This document shows, one piece after another, positions 31,297-39,133 of a stretch of 39,133 bases of DNA. Under the pieces are notes generated by a model. The model was not told the DNA's origin. It ran no database searches and saw nothing but the letters and a program-made list of their open reading frames with translations. Positions within the stretch are counted from its first letter, which is position 1, and every line of letters starts with the position of its first letter. The stretch is taken from contig JASBTD010000065.1 of the NCBI GenBank assembly GCA_030148605.1, positions 1 to 39,133 on the forward strand, read 5' to 3'. Made by a program: the position numbers and the translations under genes. This DNA is from Erythrobacter sp. (GTDB taxonomy: Bacteria; Pseudomonadota; Alphaproteobacteria; Sphingomonadales; Sphingomonadaceae).

Positions 31297-32881
31297 CGGT
31301 ACCCTACGCGGCCAAGGGGCGGATGCAGCGCCCACTGTCCTGATCAGCGAGACTGCACATGGTCCGCGCATCGCGGCGGCTAATGAGGCAGGGCGATTGG
31401 CTGGCGCGCGCTCCGGCATGATGCTGGCGGATGCACGCACGCTTTGCCCGGAGATACAGACAGCCCCGGCTGATCCCGCAGGCGATCTGGCTTTGCTGGA
31501 GAAACTGGCGCTATGGGCGCGGCGCTGGGGGCCGTGGAGCGCGCTTGATCCGCCTGACGGGCTGATCGTCGATGTCACAGCGGTGGCGCATCTGTTCGGT
31601 AGTGAGCGGCGCTTGATTGCCGATGCACAGCGCGCTTTTGCGGCGCGTGATCTGTCCGCAAGGATGGCGATTGCGCCTACAGCGGGTGCGGCCTGGGCGC
31701 TGGCGCATTACGGGTCGGCGCACGCGATCCTCGCACCTGAAGAAGATGCAACCATGCGTCTGGCTGAATTGCCGGTGGCGGCGCTGCGGCTCGATCCTGA
31801 TGTGCTGACAGTGCTCAGGCGGCTCGGGCTCAAACGCTTGAGCGATCTTGGCGGGGTGGGGCGCGATGCCTTGCAGCGCCGGTTCCGCAATCGCAAATCG
31901 CCTGCATCGAACCCGCTGGTGCGGATCGACCAGTTGCTCGGCCGTGTGCCTGAACCGCTGCTGCCGGTCATCCCGCAAGACATCCCGCTGGTCGAGCGAC
32001 GGTTGATGGAACCGATCCGTCACCGCGAGTTGCTTGATCAGGTGCTGCGCGATCTGGCGGCAGACATGGCGCGCGAACTGGAGGGGAAGGGGCAAGGAGC
32101 ACGGCGGCTTGAACTTGCCATGTGGCGGGTCGATGGTGAAGTGCTGGTCCGCGCGCTCGAGCTTTCTGCATCGACCCGCGATCCGGCACATATCTGCCGG
32201 TTGTTTTCCGCCAAGCTGGACGATGTCGACGCAGGCTTCGGGATCGAATTGCTGCGCCTGCGCGCAAGCTGGGCAGAACCGCTTGCGCTTGATCAGCGCG
32301 ACATCGAAAGCGCAGCGGAGGAGCATGGCACGTCACTCAGCGCTTGTATTGACCGCTTGACTGTGCGGCTTGGCAAGCAGGCTGTGCAGCGCCCGGTGCC
32401 GCATGTCAGCCATTTGCCCGAGCGTGCGCAGCGCTGGCAGTTCTTGTCGGGTGCGCCATCGACATCCGTCGATGGCTTACGGTGCCAGCCCACTCCCCCT
32501 CCCAGCCACCCATATCCTAGGGATACTCTAATGGGTGGCTGGGAGGGGGAGTGGGCCGGTGCCGCTTCCAGCCATGAGGCTGGACAAAAACGCCCGCTCA
32601 AACTTCTCGACCGGCCTGAAGTGATAAGCGTGCTCTACGCAACGCCTGACGGTTATCCCAAGGCATTTCGCTGGCGCGGTGAAGTGCATGAAGTGAAGCG
32701 GGTTGAGGGGCCGGAGCGGATTGCACCGGAATGGTGGCGCGAACGCTCGACTGCGCGGCTGCGCGATTACTATCGGATCGAAGATGAAAAGGGGCGGCGA
32801 TACTGGATTTATCGCCACGGGATTGCAGGGGATGGGAGAGGCGATTTGCCGCTCTGGTACTTGCACGGGATTTTTGGTTAG
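31181..32881 (+). CDS. imuB: ImuB, Y-family polymerase homologue with an in-frame palindromic insertion
   Basis: A Y-family DNA polymerase-like, catalytically inactive adaptor that links ImuA and DnaE2 to the beta clamp. It is 566 residues from ATG 31181. MSIWLAQLAVDRWRL, RIAAANEAGRLAGARSGMMLADARTLCP and DLALLEKLALWARRWGPWSALDPPDGLIVDVTAVAHLFG are typical ImuB segments. LKRLSDLGGVGRDALQRRF is the helix-hairpin-helix part. The C-terminal region has RPLKLLDRPEVISVLYATPDGYPKAFRWRG and YWIYRHG. Residues ~437-460 (TPPPSHPYPRDTLMGGWEGEWAG) are translated from a 67-base palindrome, between the conserved RWQFLSGAPS and RPLKLLDRPE segments. It overlaps imuA by 116 bases; ATG 31247 is an alternative start, giving a 50-base overlap. 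Confidence 0.9.
   Translation: MTATVSSPLDHTAALKSPPRRIMSIWLAQLAVDRWRLSNGTLRGQGADAAPTVLISETAHGPRIAAANEAGRLAGARSGMMLADARTLCPEIQTAPADPAGDLALLEKLALWARRWGPWSALDPPDGLIVDVTAVAHLFGSERRLIADAQRAFAARDLSARMAIAPTAGAAWALAHYGSAHAILAPEEDATMRLAELPVAALRLDPDVLTVLRRLGLKRLSDLGGVGRDALQRRFRNRKSPASNPLVRIDQLLGRVPEPLLPVIPQDIPLVERRLMEPIRHRELLDQVLRDLAADMARELEGKGQGARRLELAMWRVDGEVLVRALELSASTRDPAHICRLFSAKLDDVDAGFGIELLRLRASWAEPLALDQRDIESAAEEHGTSLSACIDRLTVRLGKQAVQRPVPHVSHLPERAQRWQFLSGAPSTSVDGLRCQPTPPPSHPYPRDTLMGGWEGEWAGAASSHEAGQKRPLKLLDRPEVISVLYATPDGYPKAFRWRGEVHEVKRVEGPERIAPEWWRERSTARLRDYYRIEDEKGRRYWIYRHGIAGDGRGDLPLWYLHGIFG
32489..32555. repeat. Long palindromic element, copy 2, inside imuB
   Basis: Two perfect 25-base arms (32489-32513 and 32531-32555) flank a 17-base loop (atcctagggatactcta). 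With imperfect outer pairs the element covers about 32485-32559, that is 75 bases or 25 codons. The loop core CCTA-GGGATACT matches copy 1 at 5396-5473 (CCTAccGGGATACT). The arms differ in sequence between copies, yet each is self-complementary, which points to structure being kept. It is read in frame by imuB without a stop. Confidence 0.88.
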
Positions 32882-32967
32882 ACAGCTTGGTTAACGCCCA
32901 AGTCACTACAAAATAATGGAAATCACCAATAGACATTTATTTACGCTTTTGTGCGATACCTCTTTGC

Positions 32968-33327
32968 ATGAAAAAGGTTGAATCCACCCGTTCTGCCGAG
33001 CGCAAGCCCCTTGAAATGTTGGTTAAGGGGCGCTCTCGCTCACGTCCGATATTCGTCGAGATTCTCGATGTGTCGGAGGGAGGTTGCAAGGTCAAAGGCA
33101 GCCCCGGCTTTGCCGAGGTGGGCGAGAATATCCTGTTGCGGATAGACGGGGTCCATACTCCAGTCGGGCGATTCGTATGGGTCGATGGCAAGCATGCCGG
33201 GGTGGCTTTTGAAGGCAAGATGCATCCGGCCATTGTCGATCACCTTCACAAGGAGCGCCTTCGCCGACTGGAAGAGCGGGAGAAGGGGCGCAAACTTGCC
33301 CAGCAATACAAGAACGTCTCCTATTGA
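32968..33327 (+). CDS. PilZ-domain protein
   Basis: A 119-residue single-domain protein. RSAER (residues 8-12) matches the RxxxR half and VEILDVSEGGCKVKG the (D/N)xSxxG half of the PilZ cyclic-di-GMP-binding motif. RFVWVDGKHAGVAFEG closes the beta barrel. A basic, helical C-terminal tail (LHKERLRRLEEREKGRKLAQQYK) follows. Binding of c-di-GMP is inferred from the motif. It is placed between imuB and dnaE2, with 86 bases before it and a LexA-controlled promoter right behind it. No LexA box precedes it, so it is either read through from imuB or has its own unseen promoter. Confidence 0.87.
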   Translation: MKKVESTRSAERKPLEMLVKGRSRSRPIFVEILDVSEGGCKVKGSPGFAEVGENILLRIDGVHTPVGRFVWVDGKHAGVAFEGKMHPAIVDHLHKERLRRLEEREKGRKLAQQYKNVSY

Positions 33328-33339
33328 AGGTAGGCGCAA

Positions 33340-33354
33340 GAACATATAGTGAAC
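33340..33354. promoter_or_regulatory. LexA box of dnaE2
   Basis: GAAC-ATATAGT-GAAC, an exact alphaproteobacterial LexA operator, 37 bases before the dnaE2 ATG. It overlaps a possible -10 (TATAGT, 33345-33350) behind TTGAAG (33324-33329), a 15-base spacing. dnaE2 therefore seems to have an SOS promoter separate from imuAB. Confidence 0.88.
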
Positions 33355-33391
33355 ATGGGTTCGAGAGAAGTCCTCGCTGAACCTGTGAACC

Positions 33392-36300
33392 ATGCCTGAT
33401 GCACCGCTGACACCTGCCAAACGCCGGATCGAGATCGATCCTGACATGCTGGAGCCACCAGCGCGCGCAGCGTTGGTGGAGCTGGGGCTGGTGAGCTGCT
33501 TCAGCTTCCTGCGCGGAGCCTCCGATGCGGTGGATCTGGTCAGTCATGCCCGCGCGCTCGGCTATGATGCGATCGGGATTGCCGATGCCAATTCCATGGC
33601 TGGGGTGGTGCGCATCCACACCGAGGCCAAGGCGCTCAAGCTGCGACCCGTTATCGGCACACGGATCGAGACGGTCGAGGGCTTGGCCTTCCTCGCTTAC
33701 CCCAGGGATCGCGCGGCTTATGGGCGGTTATGCCGGCTGATCAGCACTGGGCGCATGCAGACGCTGGAGGGCGAATGGCAAGACAAGGGTGTGTGCGAAA
33801 TTTCGCTTAGCATGCTCGCTGAGCATAGCGAAGATGTGCAGCTGATCCTGATACCGCCAGATGATCTGGAGGCGCGCTTCACTATACCGGCCTGGGCGAG
33901 CAATGTCGTCTTGCTTGACGGCAGCGTGCCCTCTGAAACTGTAACTGGTCGCTTTACCGAACTACTTTCCCATCTAGCCACAGGCTTGCAATCGCTGAAG
34001 CATATCGCCGCAAGCTACCTTTACCGGGGTGATGACGTCGCGCGGATCGAGCGGCTCGATGCGATGGCCAAGGCCAACGGATTGCAACTGCTTGCAACCA
34101 ATGATGTGCACTATGCGACGCCTGACAAACGTCCGCTGCAGGATGTGATGACGGCAATCCGGCACAAGACCAGGGTGGCCGAAGCCGGACATCTTCTGGC
34201 GGCCAATGCCGAACGGCACTTCAAAAGCCCGCAAGAGATGCAGATGCTGTTTGCACGCTGGCCGCATGCGATTGCCGCTGCGCGCGAGATTGCCGATGCC
34301 TGCCGGTTCAGCCTCGACGAATTGCGCTATGAATATCCGGAAGAGATTTACCCGGATGGCATGACGCCGCAGCAGTATCTCGAAAGCGAGACATGGAAGG
34401 GGGCTGAGCGACGATACCCCGAAGGCGTGCCGGGCAGCGTGCGTGATACGCTGAAGCGCGAGCTGGCGCTGGTCGGCAAGCTCGATCTGGCGCGCTACTT
34501 CCTCACCATCAAGGATATCGTTGATTACGCGCGCAGCGTTGATCCGCCGATCCTGTGCCAGGGGCGTGGCAGCGCGGCGAATAGCGCGGTCTGCTATTGC
34601 CTCGAGATCACCAGCGTCGACCCGGCCAAGCATCAGTTGCTGTTCGATCGCTTCATCTCCGAAGAGCGCAAGGAACCGCCCGATATCGACGTCGATTTCG
34701 AGCACGAGCGGCGCGAGGAAGTGATCCAGTATATCTATCGCAAATATGGTCGCCACCGGGCTGGCCTGACTGCGACAGTGATCCATTACCGCCCGCGCAT
34801 GGCGATCCGCGAAGTGGGTAAGGCGATGGGGCTATCGGAAGATGTCACCAGTGCCCTCGCACGCACCGTGTGGGGCAGCTACGGGCGCGAGATTGCGGAA
34901 AAGCACGTCCAGGAAACCGGTATGGATGTGCGCGACCCGCATCTGAAGCGGGTGATCAAACTGGCTGAACAGATGATCGGCATGCCGCGCCACCTTTCGC
35001 AGCATGTCGGCGGGTTCATCCTTACCGAAGGCGCGCTTACCGAGACGGTGCCGATCGGCAATGGAGCCATGCCCGATCGCAGCTTCATCGAATGGGACAA
35101 GGATGACATCGAAGCGCTGGGCATCCTGAAAGTCGATGTGCTGGCGCTGGGGATGCTTACCTGCATCAAGAAGTGCTTTGACCTGCTCGATGTGCATCAT
35201 GGCCGCGAACTGACGCTGGCGAGCGTGCCGCGCGAGGATCCGGAGACTTACACCATGCTGCGGCGAGGGGATTCACTGGGTGTGTTCCAGGTGGAAAGCC
35301 GCGCGCAGATGAACATGCTGCCGCGCCTGCGACCGCGTGAGTTCTATGACCTTGTGATCCAGGTCGCGATTGTGCGGCCCGGGCCGATCCAGGGCGATAT
35401 GGTGCATCCCTATCTCAAACGTCGGCGCGGGGCAGAACCGGTACAGATTCCGGCACCTGCGCCCGAGCACGGCCCGCCTGACGAGCTTTCCAGTATCCTC
35501 GCGCGCACGCTGGGCGTGCCGATCTTCCAGGAACAGGCGATGAAAATCGCGCTTGATGCCGCAAAGTTCTCGTCGCTCGAAGCGAACCGGCTGAGGAAGG
35601 CGATGGCGACTTTCCGTTCGCGCGGGATGGTGCATGAACTGGAAGACATGATGGTGGGGCGGATGGTCGCGCGCGGCTATGATCCCGATTTCGCCGAGCG
35701 CTGTTTCAACCAGATCAAGGGCTTTGGCGAATATGGTTTTCCTGAAAGCCATGCGGCCAGCTTCGCGCATCTGGTTTATGTCAGTAGCTGGCTCAAATGC
35801 CATTTCCCTGCTGCTTTTGCCTGCGCACTGCTCAATTCGCAGCCGATGGGGTTCTATGCACCCGCGCAGATCGTGCGCGACGCGCGCGAGCACGGAGTCG
35901 AGGTGCTCCCGGCGGATGTGAACCACTCCATGTGGGATAATAGGCTGGAGGAGGTGGGCCACATCGCCCTGCGGCTTGGCCTGCGCCAGGTTGATGGCCT
36001 GCCCGAACATGTTGCAGCTAGGATCGTGGCCGCACGCGTCGAAGGTGGCGCATTCAAGGATGTGGCCGAGCTGCGCGAGCGGGCAGGGCTCAGCCCCGCG
36101 CATATAGAACGGCTTGCAAGCGCGGACTGCTTCACTTCCTTGGGGCTTTCACGGCGGCAGGCCCTGTGGGATGCGCGCAGCCTGATCGCGGCACCTGATC
36201 TGCCATTGTTCCAGGCTGCAGCCGAGCGCGACGAGGGCGCTGAAAAGGCGCGTACACACCTGCCGCAAATGCCGCTCAGCGAAGAAGTCGTGAATGACTA

Positions 36301-36838
36301 TCAGACCACGCGGCTTAGCCTGAAGGCGCACCCGCTGGCTTTCCTGCGCGCAAGTTTGGCGGAACGCGGTTTCGTCCGTGCAAGCGAGCTGAGGGAGCGC
36401 AAGTTCCGCTCCATGGTGCAGATCGCCGGGCTAGTGCTGATCCGCCAGCGGCCCGGTTCAGCCAAGGGTGTGTGCTTCATTACGCTGGAAGATGAGACCG
36501 GGGTGGCGAACCTCGTCGTCTGGCCTGATGTCATGGAAAAACAACGCCGCGTGATCATGGGCGCGCGGCTGATGGAAGTGCGCGGGCGCGTCGAATATGA
36601 TGACGAAGTGATCCATGTGATCGCGCATCACCTGACCGATGCGACTGACGCGCTGTATGGCTTGGCGGATGACTTGCTAGCCTCACCTGTTGCGCGGGCG
36701 GATCATGTCGCGAGCCCGTTGCAGACCCGCAAAGCACTGACTGCCAAACCGCGTGATTTGCACGGAGAACGGCCGCCGCCTGTCAGGGGGCATCCGCGCA
36801 ATTTGCGGATCCTGCCCAAGTCACGCGACTTTCATTGA
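33392..36838 (+). CDS. dnaE2: Error-prone DNA polymerase DnaE2
   Basis: A C-family translesion polymerase of 1148 residues (family ~1050-1150). The N-terminal PHP domain (CFSFLRGASDAVDLVSHARALGYDAIGIADANSMAG) is typical of DnaE2. The palm carries PDIDVDFEHERREEVIQYIYRKYG, with Asp433 and Asp435 as the catalytic pair. GVFQVESRAQMNMLPRLRP and IVRPGPIQGDMVHPYLKRR are the conserved polymerase motifs. A helix-hairpin-helix region and a C-terminal OB fold (VQIAGLVLIRQRPGSAKGVCFITLEDETG) follow. It lacks an obvious strong ribosome binding site. Its SOS promoter and the imuAB genes upstream make a complete mutasome. It ends 9 bases before the convergent phoB. Confidence 0.97.
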   Translation: MPDAPLTPAKRRIEIDPDMLEPPARAALVELGLVSCFSFLRGASDAVDLVSHARALGYDAIGIADANSMAGVVRIHTEAKALKLRPVIGTRIETVEGLAFLAYPRDRAAYGRLCRLISTGRMQTLEGEWQDKGVCEISLSMLAEHSEDVQLILIPPDDLEARFTIPAWASNVVLLDGSVPSETVTGRFTELLSHLATGLQSLKHIAASYLYRGDDVARIERLDAMAKANGLQLLATNDVHYATPDKRPLQDVMTAIRHKTRVAEAGHLLAANAERHFKSPQEMQMLFARWPHAIAAAREIADACRFSLDELRYEYPEEIYPDGMTPQQYLESETWKGAERRYPEGVPGSVRDTLKRELALVGKLDLARYFLTIKDIVDYARSVDPPILCQGRGSAANSAVCYCLEITSVDPAKHQLLFDRFISEERKEPPDIDVDFEHERREEVIQYIYRKYGRHRAGLTATVIHYRPRMAIREVGKAMGLSEDVTSALARTVWGSYGREIAEKHVQETGMDVRDPHLKRVIKLAEQMIGMPRHLSQHVGGFILTEGALTETVPIGNGAMPDRSFIEWDKDDIEALGILKVDVLALGMLTCIKKCFDLLDVHHGRELTLASVPREDPETYTMLRRGDSLGVFQVESRAQMNMLPRLRPREFYDLVIQVAIVRPGPIQGDMVHPYLKRRRGAEPVQIPAPAPEHGPPDELSSILARTLGVPIFQEQAMKIALDAAKFSSLEANRLRKAMATFRSRGMVHELEDMMVGRMVARGYDPDFAERCFNQIKGFGEYGFPESHAASFAHLVYVSSWLKCHFPAAFACALLNSQPMGFYAPAQIVRDAREHGVEVLPADVNHSMWDNRLEEVGHIALRLGLRQVDGLPEHVAARIVAARVEGGAFKDVAELRERAGLSPAHIERLASADCFTSLGLSRRQALWDARSLIAAPDLPLFQAAAERDEGAEKARTHLPQMPLSEEVVNDYQTTRLSLKAHPLAFLRASLAERGFVRASELRERKFRSMVQIAGLVLIRQRPGSAKGVCFITLEDETGVANLVVWPDVMEKQRRVIMGARLMEVRGRVEYDDEVIHVIAHHLTDATDALYGLADDLLASPVARADHVASPLQTRKALTAKPRDLHGERPPPVRGHPRNLRILPKSRDFH

Positions 36839-36847
36839 ACCGCAGGC

Positions 36848-37537
36848 TTAAACCGCTTCGAAGGAATAGCCGGCAGAGCGCACGGTCCGCACCGGATCCT
36901 TCGCCCCTTCGATCTCGATTGCCTTGCGCAAACGGCGGATATGCACATCGACCGTGCGCAGTTCAATATCGCTTTCTGTGCCCCACACGCCGTCAAGCAA
37001 TTGCCCTCGATTGAACACGCGCCCCGGGCTTTCCATGAAGAACTTGAGCAGGCGATATTCGGTCGGGCCAAGCTTCAGGGTCTGGCCCCGCCGCAGCACA
37101 CGGTGGCCGACAGGATCCAAAGTGATGTCCCCCACCGTTATCGTTTCCCCCGCAAGTGCAGGGCGGATACGCCGCATCACAGCGGATACACGAGCAAGGA
37201 GCTCTCGCGGACTGAAAGGCTTGGTCAGGTAATCATCGGCGCCTGTATCAAGCCCACGCACGCGGTCATCTTCATCCTCGCGTGCAGTGAGCATGATGAT
37301 CGGAACATGCGCTGTCTGCTTGTCACGACGCAACCGGCGGCAGACTTCGATTCCGCTGGTCCCTTCGATCATCCAGTCGAGAATAACCAGGTCAGGCGTT
37401 TCTTCTGCGGCAAGCAGCAACGCCTCATCACCGTCCGCTGTGCTACGCACATCATAGCCTTCGTTCTGAAACCGGTATTCCAGCAGCTCCGAAAGCGAAG
37501 GGTCGTCTTCAACCAGCAGAAGTTTTGCAGCAGACAT
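36848..37537 (-). CDS. phoB: PhoB, phosphate response regulator
   Basis: An OmpR-type regulator of 229 residues. The receiver domain has LLLVEDDPSL, phosphoacceptor Asp54 in DLVILDWMIEG, and the conserved Lys in YLTKPFSPRELLARV. The C-terminal winged helix has LKLGPTEYRLLKFFMESPGRVFNRGQLLDGVWG and RTVDVHIRRLRKAIE. Phosphorylated PhoB activates phosphate-starvation genes. The gene has its own Pho box (37581-37609) overlapping the 3' end of phoU, so it is probably autoactivated in addition to read-through from the pst genes. phoR is not in the window. Confidence 0.95.
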   Translation of the reverse strand: MSAAKLLLVEDDPSLSELLEYRFQNEGYDVRSTADGDEALLLAAEETPDLVILDWMIEGTSGIEVCRRLRRDKQTAHVPIIMLTAREDEDDRVRGLDTGADDYLTKPFSPRELLARVSAVMRRIRPALAGETITVGDITLDPVGHRVLRRGQTLKLGPTEYRLLKFFMESPGRVFNRGQLLDGVWGTESDIELRTVDVHIRRLRKAIEIEGAKDPVRTVRSAGYSFEAV

Positions 37538-37580
37538 TGTCGCGTTTTGCTCCGTTAAGGTGCGTTCTCACTCCGCCACT

Positions 37581-37609
37581 ATGTCACTTTCAAGACAGTT
37601 TGATGTCAG
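37581..37609 (-). promoter_or_regulatory. Pho box upstream of phoB
   Basis: On the minus strand CTGACAT-CAAA-CTGTCTT: two CTGTCAT-like 7-mers, each with one mismatch, at the standard 4-base spacing. A third partial unit (TGACAT) follows 5 bases later. It overlaps the phoU stop codon and lies 44 bases before the phoB ATG, where PhoB would replace a -35 element. Confidence 0.75.
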
Positions 37610-38274
37610 TCGTCATGATCAGGCGGATAAACGCCAGTCGCTGCAAAGTGCACCATCTCTGCCACATTGGTGGCGTGATCGCCGATCCGCTCGATATTGC
37701 GAGCAATGAAAAGCAATTGCGCGGCACTGGAAGTGGTCGCAGGATTTTCCACCATGTGGCTGACAAGATAGCGGAAAATGCTGTCGTAAAATGCGTCTAC
37801 CTTGGCATCGGCCGCGATCACCTCGCGCGCCAGCTCCGGATCGCGCGCGGCGTATGCCGTGAGCACATCGTGCACCATTTCCGCCGCCAGTTCGCCCATG
37901 GCGGGAAGCAGGGTGAGTGGTTCGAATCGCTTGCGATCTTCGATGTCGCCCACACGTTTGGCGATGTTCTTCGAATAATCGCCGATCCGTTCGACCACAC
38001 CGGCGATCTTGAGTGCCGCGATCACCTCACGCAAGTCGTCCGCCATTGGTGCACGCAGCGCGATCACACGTACTGCAAGCTTGTCGACTTCCATCTCCAG
38101 CGCGTCGATCTTCTTGTCGCGCGCGACGATCTTGGCGCCAAGTTCTTCATCGCCGCGCACCAATGCGTCGAGCGCTTCCTGGAGTGCAACCTCGGCCAGC
38201 CCGCCCATTTCCGCGATCAGACCGCGCAGGCGGGTGATGTCTTCATCGAATGCCTTGACTGTATGTTCGGCCAT
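37606..38274 (-). CDS. phoU: PhoU, phosphate signalling adaptor
   Basis: A peripheral cytoplasmic protein of 222 residues that links the PstSCAB transporter to the PhoR/PhoB system. Two PhoU repeats are visible: DEDITRLRGLIAEMGGLAEVALQEALDALVRGDEELGAKIVARDKKIDALE, and the second with ARDPELAREVIAADAKVDAFYDSIFRYL. The metal-binding-like ERIGDYSKNIA and the later ERIGDHATNVAEMV are the family signatures. Its start overlaps the pstB stop by one base. Confidence 0.95.
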   Translation of the reverse strand: MAEHTVKAFDEDITRLRGLIAEMGGLAEVALQEALDALVRGDEELGAKIVARDKKIDALEMEVDKLAVRVIALRAPMADDLREVIAALKIAGVVERIGDYSKNIAKRVGDIEDRKRFEPLTLLPAMGELAAEMVHDVLTAYAARDPELAREVIAADAKVDAFYDSIFRYLVSHMVENPATTSSAAQLLFIARNIERIGDHATNVAEMVHFAATGVYPPDHDD

Positions 38275-39065
38275 TATCCGTACCGCCCTGTGATATAATC
38301 CTTGGTTCGTTCCTCGATCGGATTGGTAAAGATATCCGAAGTCTGGCCGTATTCGACCATCTTGCCAAGGTGGAAGAATGCTGTGCGCTGCGAGACGCGC
38401 GCTGCCTGCTGCATCGAGTGTGTCACGATCACGATAGCATATCGATCAGACAGTTCGGCAATCAGTTCTTCGATCTTTGCTGTCGCGATCGGGTCCAAAG
38501 CCGAACAGGGTTCGTCCATCAGGATTACTTCAGGGTCGACTGCAATTGCGCGCGCGATGCAAAGGCGCTGCTGCTGCCCGCCTGACAGGGCAGTGCCGCT
38601 ATCCTGCAGGCGGTCTTTCACTTCGTCCCACAGCCCCGCACGTGTGAGCGAACGCTCAACCACCACGTCAAGCTCGTCCTTGCCTTCAGCCAGGCCATGG
38701 ATGCGCGGACCGTAAGCAATATTTTCGTATATTGTTTTCGGGAACGGATTGGGCTTCTGGAACACCATGCCCACGCGTGCGCGCAACTGCACCACGTCCA
38801 TGCCGGACTTGTAGATGTCTTCCCCGTCAAGTTCGATCGTGCCTTCGACACGCGCTGTCGGGATCGTGTCATTCATGCGGTTCAATACACGCAAAAAGGT
38901 CGATTTACCGCAGCCGGACGGGCCGATGAACGCTGTCACAAAACGAGCGGGAATGTCGATCGAGACATTATCGATAGCCTGCTTGTCGCTGTAAAAGACG
39001 GAAACGTCCTTTGCGCGCATCTTGGCATCGATAGCCTCGAGGTTGGGATGGATTACAGTCACCAC
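38274..39065 (-). CDS. pstB: PstB, phosphate ABC transporter ATP-binding protein
   Basis: The ATPase of the high-affinity phosphate importer, 263 residues. It shows Walker [12 protein letters not shown]-loop [26 protein letters not shown], signature [16 protein letters not shown], Walker [14 protein letters not shown], and switch His in IVIVTHSM. The frame opens with GTG GTG at 39065/39062. The second GTG overlaps the pstA stop as GTGA, which favours coupled translation from 39062; ATG 39020 would also keep the whole domain. It overlaps phoU by one base. Confidence 0.95.
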   Translation of the reverse strand: MVTVIHPNLEAIDAKMRAKDVSVFYSDKQAIDNVSIDIPARFVTAFIGPSGCGKSTFLRVLNRMNDTIPTARVEGTIELDGEDIYKSGMDVVQLRARVGMVFQKPNPFPKTIYENIAYGPRIHGLAEGKDELDVVVERSLTRAGLWDEVKDRLQDSGTALSGGQQQRLCIARAIAVDPEVILMDEPCSALDPIATAKIEELIAELSDRYAIVIVTHSMQQAARVSQRTAFFHLGKMVEYGQTSDIFTNPIEERTKDYITGRYG

Positions 39066-39133
39066 TTCTTCTCGAATTTGTTGCGGAGGTAGATGGCAAG
39101 GCCGTTCATCACCAGGAGGAACAGCAACAGGAT
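39059..39133 (-). CDS. pstA: PstA, phosphate ABC transporter permease, C-terminal end only
   Basis: Only the last 24 codons are in the window ([20 protein letters not shown] then EKKW and stop). The hydrophobic helix followed by [12 protein letters not shown] is the usual C terminus of PstA, and the position directly before pstB supports this. The rest lies beyond the window edge. Confidence 0.85.
   Translation of the reverse strand: MLLLFLLVMNGLAIYLRNKFEKKW

Overview
The window looks like chromosomal DNA of a sphingomonad-type alphaproteobacterium, most likely Erythrobacteraceae or a close relative. The reasons are moderately high GC, LexA boxes of the alphaproteobacterial form GAAC-N7-GAAC, a zapA / 6S RNA / 5-formyltetrahydrofolate cyclo-ligase block, a DUF2842 protein, an imuA-imuB-dnaE2 mutasome, and a PrsK/PrsR two-component pair. 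This placement rests on gene content and protein character; no database search was run. Coding density is high, with many 1-8 bp overlaps, and I saw no IS element, prophage or CRISPR array.

Layout. 1-1057: 3' part of a 2-oxoacid dehydrogenase E2 gene, then tRNA-Asp with a clear promoter. 1071-4539: a minus-strand MFS transporter + metallo-beta-lactamase-fold hydrolase pair, divergent from an ArsR-type regulator + SRPBCC gene; two near-identical inverted repeats lie in the divergent promoter. 4536-6372 (minus): short coiled-coil protein, zapA, 6S RNA, 5-FTHF cyclo-ligase, DUF2842. 6603-12742: central carbon block tkt-gap-pgk and class I aldolase, with a flavodoxin-fold reductase on the opposite strand. 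12746-16170: two related small exported proteins, thiE, another exported protein, efp, an inositol monophosphatase-family gene. 16214-18158: tRNA-Leu and an SLC13-type permease. 18257-21598: isocitrate lyase with a 55-codon gene behind it, divergent from a RamB/ScfR-like regulator. 21838-25322: prsK-prsR. 25376-29796: SBF-like transporter, DUF475 protein, panB, NSS-family transporter. 29866-36838: general-stress flavin-binding protein, then the SOS mutasome imuA-imuB-(PilZ)-dnaE2 with two LexA boxes. 36848-39133 (minus): pstA(partial)-pstB-phoU-phoB with a Pho box before phoB.

How the genes fit together. The glyoxylate-shunt enzyme AceA and its probable acyl-CoA-responsive regulator, together with the triose/hexose interconversion genes, suit growth on acetate or fatty acids with gluconeogenesis. 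The SOS cassette and the Pho cluster are standard stress modules, each with recognisable operator sites in the sequence.

The most unusual feature is a family of long palindromic elements. One copy (5396-5473) lies between the 6S RNA and the cyclo-ligase gene. A second (32489-32555) lies inside imuB, is read in frame, and adds about 25 residues without breaking the gene. The two copies share a loop core (CCTA..GGGATACT) while their arms differ and yet remain perfectly self-complementary. A different, REPIN-like double hairpin separates gap from pgk.
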